Positions 15,685 to 22,869 of a stretch of 44,837 nucleotides of DNA are shown here, piece by piece. Every line of letters starts with the position of its first letter. Positions within the stretch are counted from its first letter, which is position 1. Below the pieces are notes generated by a model. It was not told the DNA's origin and searched no databases. It was given only the letters and a program-made list of their open reading frames with translations. The translations under genes and the position numbers were made by a program. Source of the DNA: JALYXS01 sp051003795 (GTDB lineage: Bacteria; Acidobacteriota; Terriglobia; Bryobacterales; Bryobacteraceae); NCBI GenBank assembly GCA_051003795.1, contig JBPCKZ010000121.1:1-44837 (forward strand), read 5' to 3'.

Positions 15685-16458
15685 TTACTGGAATGCCGGG
15701 CGCGATTGCGGATCGACCTGCCCTTTGTGGCAGGTGTAGCAGCGGACTTCCATTTTGCCGGCGAACGTCTGCTCGTTGATGTTGTGCGTCATTGTAATCA
15801 TCTTGCGCGCCATGAGCTTGGCGGGTTTGCCGTCGGACGCAAAATCGTTCTGCACATGGCAGTGTTCGCAATCCGTGCCAAGCGACATGCTGAACGACCG
15901 CATGTTATCGAGGAATTGCGATGCGGGCACGTCCTTCAATAGTTGGACATTCTTGAAACGAACACCGGCCGTCTGTTCGGGCTTGCGCAAAGCCTCGCCG
16001 GCGGAATCGGGCTGCTTCTCGAGCACGACCGTCTGCTGCGTGTCCTTGCCATTCGAACTGGTGAGTGTTTCGACAGTAAGCGTGTTGCCATCGGGCGATA
16101 GCGTGTACTTCTCCGTAACCGTTGCCGGACGCGGCCCCGCAACTTTGGACGTGAGCGTCAGTACGCCGCCCTCGGAACTTGCCACGGTACGCATGGGAAG
16201 CCCGCGGTACGAGTTCATGGACGGCTTGCCGCTCATGTCCGCCGTGTAGGAGGAGCGCTGCTCGCCACGCGGCGTTGCGATCCCGATAGTCCCGGTCAGC
16301 TTCGAGTCTTGCTGGTCGATGATTTCGAGATAGCTCGATGGCGCTGGGCCGCTAATTTTGCTCTTTTCCAGATTCGCTTTCCAGACGCCGGTGAAGTTAG
16401 GCGATTGGGCGAACAGAACACAAGCGCTAAATAGCATGGTTCCAAGGCGAAGTTTCAT
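15685..16458 (-). CDS. Secreted diheme c-type cytochrome (reaction-centre cytochrome-like)
   Basis: 257 residues from ATG at 16458 with a signal peptide (MKLRLGTMLFSACVLFAQ). Residues 20-150 form a beta-rich domain (FTGVWKANLEKSKISG...) of a type often seen in Acidobacteriota secreted proteins. The C-terminal part carries two haem motifs, CEHCH (197-201) and CYTCH (240-244). The framing text FKNVQLLKDVPASQFLDNMR and HNINEQTF resembles acidobacterial proteins annotated as photosynthetic reaction-centre cytochrome subunits; no photosynthesis is implied. A longer open frame to 16794 is not supported. It is transcribed with the KirBac gene. Confidence 0.8.
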   Translation of the reverse strand: MKLRLGTMLFSACVLFAQSPNFTGVWKANLEKSKISGPAPSSYLEIIDQQDSKLTGTIGIATPRGEQRSSYTADMSGKPSMNSYRGLPMRTVASSEGGVLTLTSKVAGPRPATVTEKYTLSPDGNTLTVETLTSSNGKDTQQTVVLEKQPDSAGEALRKPEQTAGVRFKNVQLLKDVPASQFLDNMRSFSMSLGTDCEHCHVQNDFASDGKPAKLMARKMITMTHNINEQTFAGKMEVRCYTCHKGQVDPQSRPAFQ

Positions 16459-16526
16459 AGTATGCAGTTTATAATAACTGCTACCTGTCAATGGGCGTGC
16501 CCTCATTCGGTTCCTGGAGGGCCTGG

Positions 16527-16630
16527 AGGGCCGGATGACGGCGCTGGAGACGAAGATCGATCCGATGATAGGCAAGATCATGGAGCTTGGCACGCGGCTC
16601 TCCGTGCTTGAGTGTCGTGTAGAGCGTTGA
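16527..16630 (+). pseudogene. Short coiled-coil peptide or gene remnant
   Basis: A 30-residue reading frame (ATG at about 16532) encodes MTALETKIDPMIGKIMELGT then RLSVLECRVER, with in-frame upstream codons RFLEGLEGR. The heptad-like pattern resembles the tail of small coiled-coil phage-type proteins. There is no ribosome site of note and the frame is closed a few codons further upstream. Most likely a remnant. Confidence 0.25.
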
Positions 16631-17673
16631 AGCCGTCCCGCATGCTCGAAGAGATTCGGCAGCAGCCCGAAGCGCTGGAGAAAACGCTGAAGGCCGAACT
16701 CCCTCGCATCGAACGGTTCCGCGCAATTATCGCCAGGAAAAGACCGAGGCTCATCGTGCTCGCCGCGCGCGGCACCTCGGATAACGCCGCGCAATTCGGC
16801 CGCTACCTGCTCGAAATAACGACGGGCATTCCGGTTTCGCTTTCGGCTCCGTCCGTCTGCACGCTTTATGGCGCGACCGTCGATTACCGCGAAGCATTAG
16901 TCGTGGCTATCTCTCAATCGGGCGAATCGACCGACACGAACGTGGTGCTCGATCAAGCGCGGCGGCAAGGCGCCGCGACAATCGGCATCACCAACGAGCC
17001 GCGCAGCGCCATTACGAAAATCGCGGAGCACGTTTTTTTGGTTCGGGCTGGAAAAGAAAAGAGCGTCGCCGCAACCAAGACCTACACCGGGCAGGTGCTG
17101 ATGTTTTACCTGCTCGCTTATGCGCTCGGCGGCAAGATCCGCGTGCGCGACCTGGAGCGGCTGCCGGGGTGGGCCGAGTCCGCGCTGCGGCTGGAACCGG
17201 AAATCGCCGCCCTTTCCGAACGCTATAGTTTCATGAACCGCGCCGTGGTGGTTGGGCGGGGCTTGAACTATTCAAACGCTTTCGAATTCGCGTTGAAGAT
17301 GATGGAGACCTGCTACGTTGTGGCCGAGCGATTTTCGTCCGCCGATTTTTTGCACGGCCCAATCGCGCTGGTGGATCGGAATTTCCCCGTGTTCGTGTTT
17401 GCGCCCTCCGGCGTGACGTGGCCCGCGGTGCGCGAGGTTGTGCAAAAGTTGCGCGCTCTGACCGCGGAGACGGTCGTAATCGCAGATCGGGAGAACCTGG
17501 AGGCCGCGGCACTGGCGTCACGCGCGATTTTGTTGCCCGCGCGCCTTCCAGAGATGTTTACGCCCATACCCTACATCATTCCGGCGCAGATATTCGCGGC
17601 ATCGCTCGCGGAGAAGAAAGGATTGAACCCGGACCGCCCTCGCACCTTGAGCAAAGTCACGTTGACGATGTGA
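16627..17673 (+). CDS. SIS-domain sugar-phosphate isomerase/deaminase (GlmS/NagB-II-like)
   Basis: About 348 residues from TTG 16627 (KPSRMLEEIRQQPEAL), or ATG 16642. Two SIS domains are present. The first has VLAARGTSDNAAQFGRY, AISQSGESTDTNVVLDQAR and SVAATKTYTGQ. The second has VVVGRGLNYSNAFEFALK, then FSSADFLHGPIALVD. This is the isomerase half of glucosamine-6-phosphate synthase without the glutaminase domain, the layout of NagB-II deaminases and AgaS-like proteins that act on amino-sugar phosphates. The ITKIAEHVFLVRAG linker is typical. The direction of reaction cannot be told from sequence. Confidence 0.85.
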   Translation: MKPSRMLEEIRQQPEALEKTLKAELPRIERFRAIIARKRPRLIVLAARGTSDNAAQFGRYLLEITTGIPVSLSAPSVCTLYGATVDYREALVVAISQSGESTDTNVVLDQARRQGAATIGITNEPRSAITKIAEHVFLVRAGKEKSVAATKTYTGQVLMFYLLAYALGGKIRVRDLERLPGWAESALRLEPEIAALSERYSFMNRAVVVGRGLNYSNAFEFALKMMETCYVVAERFSSADFLHGPIALVDRNFPVFVFAPSGVTWPAVREVVQKLRALTAETVVIADRENLEAAALASRAILLPARLPEMFTPIPYIIPAQIFAASLAEKKGLNPDRPRTLSKVTLTM

Positions 17674-17687
17674 TGGGAAAATGAAGA

Positions 17688-20120
17688 TTGCCCGGGCTTG
17701 CGCGTATTCTTGAGTGGTTCGAATCGCGCGGGTGGTCTCCATTCCCTTTTCAACACGAAGTTTGGGACGCGTATCTCGCGGGTGAAAGCGGTCTCATTCA
17801 CGCCGCCACCGGCACCGGCAAGACGTACGCCGCCTGGCTCGGTCCGCTTATCGAATGGATGAACGGCGATGGCGAATTCGATCCGCCATTGCGCGTGCTC
17901 TGGATCACGCCTCTACGCGCTCTGGTGGCGGATACCGAACAGGCGCTCCGCGCGCCGCTTCAGGACATGAATATCCCGTGGCGGCTCGAGTCTCGCAGCG
18001 GCGACACCAAAGCGTCCGTTCGCGCTCGTCAGCAAAAGAGTTTGCCCACTGCGATGGTCACGACGCCCGAGAGTCTCGCGCTTTTCCTGGCACGTGAAGA
18101 CGCGGCGAATCGATTCGCGGACTTGCGGCTGGTAGTCGTGGACGAGTGGCACGAGCTGATGGGCAGCAAGCGCGGCGTGATGACGGAGCTGTTGCTCGCC
18201 CGCTTGCGCCGGTGGAGGCCCGAACTTCGAACTTGGGGCCTTTCCGCCACGCTCGGCAATCTGAACACCGCGCGCGAAACGCTGCTTGGCAACGCCAATG
18301 GCCGGATAGTTCGCGGCCTCGTGCCGAAATCCGTTCTCATCGATTCGCTGCTGCCGGAGCACATGGAGAGGTTTCCATGGGCTGGACACCTGGGCGTCAA
18401 TATGCTGCCCCAAGTGGTCGCGGCCATCGAAGAAGGGCAGACCACGCTGGTGTTCACGAACACGCGCTCGCAGACCGAAATCTGGTACCAGGCGATTCTG
18501 GAAGCGCGGCCCGATTGGGCGGGGCAAATCGCGCTGCACCACGCCTCGCTCGAAAGAAAAATGCGCGACTGGGTTGAGGACGGTTTGCGTTCGGGCGCCC
18601 TTCGCTGCGTGGTATGCACATCGAGCCTCGATCTGGGCGTCGATTTCACGCCCGTCGATCGGGTCGTCCAAATCGGCAGTCCCAAAGGCGTGGCGCGTTT
18701 GTTGCAACGGGCCGGACGCAGCGGGCACCGGCCCGGCATTCCCAGCCGCATCACGTGCGCGCCCACGCATGCGTTCGAACTGGTCGAGGTCGCCGCCGCG
18801 CGCGACGCCGCCGCGGCGGGGGCGATCGAAAGCCGCTTTCCCGTGGAGCGTCCGCTCGACCTGCTCACGCAACATGTCGTGAGCGTCGCGTTAGGCGGCG
18901 GCTTCCGTGCCGAGGAGCTGCTGGCCGAAGTCCGCACCGCATACGCCTACCGGGAACTCACGGATGCCGAGTGGGCCTGGGTGCTCGATTTTGTAACGCG
19001 AGGCGGCGAGGCGTTGCGGGCTTATCCGGAATTCTCGCGCGTAATCGAGCGCGACGGCTTCTACACCGTCGAAAACAAGACGATCGCGCGCCGCCACCTG
19101 CTCTCGATCGGAACCATCGTCAGCGCCGCCGCCCTCGATGTCCGGTACTTAACCGGCGGCCGGCTCGGCAGCGTCGAAGAATCGTTCATCGCGCGCATGC
19201 GTCCCGGCGACCGCTTCATCTTCGGCGGTAAGACGCTGGAATTCGTCCGCGTGCGCGAAATGACCGCGTGGGTCAAGAAATCGCAAGGCGTCGAAGGGGC
19301 CATTCCGCGCTGGGATGGCAGCCGGATGCCCTTATCGAGCGAACTCTCCGCGGCCGTCCGCGTGCGCCTGGAACAAGCGCGCAACGGGATTTTCGAGGGG
19401 CCGGAAATGCAATCGGTGCGTCCGGTGCTCGACACCCAGGCGGCCTGGTCGAAGATTCCCGGCACGGACGAATTTTTGATCGAGCGCGTGCAAACCAAGG
19501 AGGGCCATCATCTCTTTCTGTATCCTTTTGAAGGCCGTTTGGTTCATGAAGGCTTGGGCGCGCTGCTCGCGTGGCGCATTTCGCGCATTCGCCCCATCAC
19601 GTTTTCGATAGCCTGTAACGACTACGGATTGGAACTGCTCGCGCCCGATCCCGCGCCGATCGAAGAAGCGCTGGCCGCCGGTCTTCTCACGCCGCGCAAC
19701 CTGCTGGAGGATATTCCCGCGAGTCTGAATGCCGCCGAGATGGCTCGCCGGCAATTTCGCGAAATCGCGCGTGTCGCCGGACTCACGTTCAATGGATATC
19801 CAGGCCAAAGTAAGAGCGTGCGGCAGTTGCAGGCTTCGAGCGGACTGCTGTTCGACGTGTTCATGCGTTATGATGCGGGCAACCTGCTGCTTCATCAGGC
19901 GCATCGGGAAGTGCTGGAGCGGCAACTCGAGCGCAGCCGGCTGGGCCGCACGCTCGAACGACTTTCGAGCGCGAAAGTTTTAGTGCTCGATATCGAACGG
20001 CCGTCTCCGCTCTCATTTCCGATTCTGGTGGACCGGACGCGCACGCGCATCAGTTCGGAGAAACTTGCCGACCGCGTGCGCCGGATGGCCGCGCGATTCG
20101 AGAGAGCCGCGGCGAGATGA
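17688..20120 (+). CDS. lhr: Ligase-associated DEXH-box helicase (Lhr family)
   Basis: 810 residues, superfamily 2 helicase. Motif I AATGTGKT is at 39-46 and motif II DEWH at 152-155, with SATLGN (186-191) and TPESLALF. The second RecA lobe has LVFTNTRSQTEIWYQ, SSLDLGVDF and QRAGRSGHRPG. The C-terminal Lhr-core winged-helix and beta-barrel region follows (FEGRLVHEGLGALLAWRISR). The length and the pairing with a downstream PdeM-type phosphoesterase mark the short 'ligase-associated DNA damage response' branch. A DNA ligase gene is not in the window. Its normal neighbour pdeM is displaced by about 2 kb of inserted DNA. Confidence 0.92.
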   Translation: MPGLARILEWFESRGWSPFPFQHEVWDAYLAGESGLIHAATGTGKTYAAWLGPLIEWMNGDGEFDPPLRVLWITPLRALVADTEQALRAPLQDMNIPWRLESRSGDTKASVRARQQKSLPTAMVTTPESLALFLAREDAANRFADLRLVVVDEWHELMGSKRGVMTELLLARLRRWRPELRTWGLSATLGNLNTARETLLGNANGRIVRGLVPKSVLIDSLLPEHMERFPWAGHLGVNMLPQVVAAIEEGQTTLVFTNTRSQTEIWYQAILEARPDWAGQIALHHASLERKMRDWVEDGLRSGALRCVVCTSSLDLGVDFTPVDRVVQIGSPKGVARLLQRAGRSGHRPGIPSRITCAPTHAFELVEVAAARDAAAAGAIESRFPVERPLDLLTQHVVSVALGGGFRAEELLAEVRTAYAYRELTDAEWAWVLDFVTRGGEALRAYPEFSRVIERDGFYTVENKTIARRHLLSIGTIVSAAALDVRYLTGGRLGSVEESFIARMRPGDRFIFGGKTLEFVRVREMTAWVKKSQGVEGAIPRWDGSRMPLSSELSAAVRVRLEQARNGIFEGPEMQSVRPVLDTQAAWSKIPGTDEFLIERVQTKEGHHLFLYPFEGRLVHEGLGALLAWRISRIRPITFSIACNDYGLELLAPDPAPIEEALAAGLLTPRNLLEDIPASLNAAEMARRQFREIARVAGLTFNGYPGQSKSVRQLQASSGLLFDVFMRYDAGNLLLHQAHREVLERQLERSRLGRTLERLSSAKVLVLDIERPSPLSFPILVDRTRTRISSEKLADRVRRMAARFERAAAR

Positions 20121-20173
20121 GGGATCTGGAATTCGCGGGAGGTACAATCGGCGGCAGGAGTCGAGGAGTCCAA

Positions 20174-21189
20174 GTGGATCGGGTATTTCTCAAAACAAAG
20201 AGCGGCGCAGTTCACCTCGGAAATTCACTTGACTTCATTGCCGGGCTGCCGGAGCAATCCGTCGATCTGATCATGACAAGTCCGCCCTTCGGCCTGGTGC
20301 GGAAAAAGATTACGGCAACGTAGATAGCGACGATTATGTGGAGTGGTTCAAGCCCTTTGGCGAACACTTTAAACGGATTCTAAAGCCCACCGGGTCGTTG
20401 GTTATCGATGTTGGCGGTGCGTGGATTTCCGGCCAGCCAACACGGAGTCTATACCACTACGAGCTCTTGATAATGCTCTGCCGTAAGGTGGGTTTCCATC
20501 TTGCCCAAGAGTTTTATTGGTGGAATCCTTCAAAGCTTCCGACCCCCGCCGAGTGGGTGACGGTACGGAGGATCAGGGCGAAGGATGCCGTGAATTGTAT
20601 TTGGTGGCTGTCACCTACTCCGTGGCCCAAGGCGAGTAACCGGCGAGTGCTTGCGCCCTATAGTGACGCCATGCGCGGACTGCTCAAGAACGGGTATAAG
20701 GCCAAACTGAGGCCTAGCGGTCATGACATCAGCGAGAAGTTCTCGATTGATAATGGCGCGGCGATTCCACCAAATATCCTTGCTATCCCGAACACGGAGA
20801 GCAATTCCTACTACCTCCGCTATTGCGCCGAGCGGAACATAAAGCCCCATCCGGCACGTTTTCCCGCGGCGCTGCCGGAGTTCTTCATTCGGATGCTCAC
20901 GGATCGTGGCGACTCCGTGCTTGATCCATTTGCGGGCAGTTGCGTGACTGGTGAGGTTTGCGAGCGCATGAGGCGCAATTGGGCCTGCATCGAACTGGTG
21001 GAGGAGTACCTTGAGGCGGCGCGAGGACGTTTTGAACGGCCCCCCGAACCCGAGCAGGACGCAATGTTCGAATCCCTAGGCGAAGGCATTGCTTATAAAC
21101 TCCACCACCCAGGGAAGCATTGGAATGGGAACGAAGTGCCACTCGCGGAAGATGGAGGCAAGAAACGTAACTTGAAATGCCGGCAATAG
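20174..21189 (+). pseudogene. Type II DNA methyltransferase (N4-cytosine/N6-adenine, beta class), frameshifted
   Basis: The likely start is GTG 20174 (VDRVFLKTKSGAVHLGNSLD). Catalytic motif IV is TSPPFG; SPPF is the form seen in N4-cytosine enzymes such as M.PvuII. SAM motif I, DPFAGSCVTGEVCERMRRN, lies near the C-terminus, giving the beta-class order. After SPPFGLVRKK the frame runs to a stop (20323). The correct continuation DYGNVDSDDYVEWFKPFGE is in the -1 frame from the A5 run at 20303-20307. One more A, or a -1 ribosomal slip on G AAA AAG, restores the protein. The gene overlaps the HNH gene by 13 bases. Length and all other motifs look intact. Confidence 0.8.
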
Positions 21190-22168
21190 CGCCCAGCGAA
21201 CTCGTGGCGGCAATAACCGATGCAATTCAGCAGTCTGGTTATGCCGGGCAAATCCTCTCGCCGGTTCGTATTCATCCGAGGCGCTTCCTTGTCGCGGCGG
21301 AGAACACGAATTCGATTGTTTCCGTGTACGCCTGGACTCTCACATTCGGCGGGCGTCCATCCCTGGCGAACGAGTACCGGATTCAGATGACTTCCGTAGT
21401 CTCTCCGCTGGAGTTCTCGCCGGATGGTCCCACCGTGCTAATCGGATACGAGCCGAATCTGCGGCTGTTTGCCGGCTTCGATCTGAATCGTCATCGCACG
21501 TTTACAGCTGGTTCGCCCTCAGTCCAAATCGACGTTCAAGAGTTGCGTCGCGCCGAAGTGGAAGGGTAAGCTTTCACCGAAAAACCAACGAGGAAATCGC
21601 TATCGGGATCAGGCCGGATCAGCTCGTCACCTACATGTTAAATGCGGATCTGCTCCACCGCTATGGCCGGGAGGCAAACGTTTTCCGGCTACTTACCCGA
21701 GCAACGCAGCTTCAGGTAATATCTCCCGAAGATGCTGCACCTCTTTCCATCGAACGGCAACGCGTCGTGCAAACTGTAAGCCGTCTATCCCGGCTCGCCA
21801 GTTTTCGCCGCCAAGTTCTTTTCGCGCACGGGAACAGATGCGCGGTGACAAGCCTTCAGTTGAGGCTCGTTGAAGCGGCGCATATCCTGCCTGTAGGAGC
21901 GCCAGGAAGTTCGGACAACGTGCGCAACGGGATTTCACTTTCGGTGACATATCACCGGGCCTATGACAATGGATCGATCTATCTGAACGAAGAATATGAA
22001 ATGAAGTTCAATAAAAAGCAGCTTCCGCTATTTTCGCGGCTCAACCTCACTGGCGGTCTCGATGCTTTTCGAGATTCGCTCGGAAAGATATTTCTTCCGC
22101 CCGATCGCAACCAGTGGCCTTCACAACACCTTATCAGGCGAGCGAACCGGTTTAGACAAGTTCATTAA
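21177..22168 (+). pseudogene. HNH restriction endonuclease, frameshifted
   Basis: Two adjoining frames make one protein of about 330 residues. The first 130 (MPAIAPSELVAAITDAIQQS to LRRAEVEG) stop at TAA 21567. The missing link GVSFHRKTNEEIAIGIRPDQ is in the next frame, reached by adding one G to GGG at 21564-21566. The second part has the HNH core: FAHGNRCAVTSLQLRLVEAA, HILPVGAPGSSDN and GISLSVTYHRAYDNG. It ends RRANRFRQVH, as in HNH endonucleases of restriction systems. It follows the methyltransferase gene with a 13-base overlap, so together they are a restriction-modification cassette. As read, both genes are disrupted. Confidence 0.75.
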
Positions 22169-22173
22169 CTTGA

Positions 22174-22833
22174 ATGAGCGATTTCGAAATCGAGATAGCC
22201 GGCCAAACTCTCCGCCTGCTGCCCGAACGCGCCATTTTCTGGGAGAGCCGGCAGACCTTGCTGATCGCCGATACGCACTGGGGCAAGGCGGCCACGCTTC
22301 GCGCCGCGTCGATTCCAGTTCCCGGCGGAACAACGGCGGACGATTTGGCGCGGTTCAGCCGCGTTATCGAGCGAACCGGGGCAGTGCGCATCGTGATCCT
22401 TGGAGACGCGATTCATGCGCGCCAGGGGCGGGCGGAGAAGACGCTGGCAACGTTGGCGTCGTGGCGCTCGCGGCATCCCGATCTCGATGTTCTGGTGGTC
22501 CGCGGCAATCACGATCGCGGCGCCGGCGATCCGCCGGCGGAGTGGAAGATCCGCTGCGTGGACGCTCCCCACATCGAACCGCCCTTCGTATTCCGCCATT
22601 TTCCGGCCGAATCGCAGGAAGGCTATACGCTTTCGGGACACATGCATCCCGCCGTGAAATTGCATGGAGCGGGGCGGCAAAGGGAGACGCTGCCGTATTT
22701 CTACTTTACTCCGCGCGTGGGCATTCTTCCCGCTTTCGGCGCCCTGACGGGCCAGGCAGTCGTGAAACCGTGGCCGCTGGATCGAATCTTCGCGGTCGCG
22801 GGGGACGAAGTGGTTCCCGTACGCGAGTCCTAA
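22174..22833 (+). CDS. pdeM: Ligase-associated DNA damage response phosphoesterase
   Basis: 219 residues from ATG 22174. A calcineurin-like metallophosphoesterase with the metal ligands in order: DTHWGKAATLR, GDAIHARQGR, VRGNHDRG, then FRHFPAES and SGHMHPAVKL. The opening SDFEIEIAGQTLRLLPERA is typical of PdeM proteins. In many genomes this gene directly follows the lhr-type helicase gene. Here a restriction-modification cassette lies between them, with only 5 bases separating the HNH stop from this start. Confidence 0.9.
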   Translation: MSDFEIEIAGQTLRLLPERAIFWESRQTLLIADTHWGKAATLRAASIPVPGGTTADDLARFSRVIERTGAVRIVILGDAIHARQGRAEKTLATLASWRSRHPDLDVLVVRGNHDRGAGDPPAEWKIRCVDAPHIEPPFVFRHFPAESQEGYTLSGHMHPAVKLHGAGRQRETLPYFYFTPRVGILPAFGALTGQAVVKPWPLDRIFAVAGDEVVPVRES

Positions 22834-22869
22834 GTTGCGGATATACCTTGGCTGCGCTATCTTAGCGAG

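Noticed and set aside
11719..20191. A 15-base identical string GATCGGGTATTTCTC at the starts of fabF (11719) and the methyltransferase (20177)
   Set aside because: About one such chance match is expected in a window this size, and both copies lie in unrelated coding contexts.
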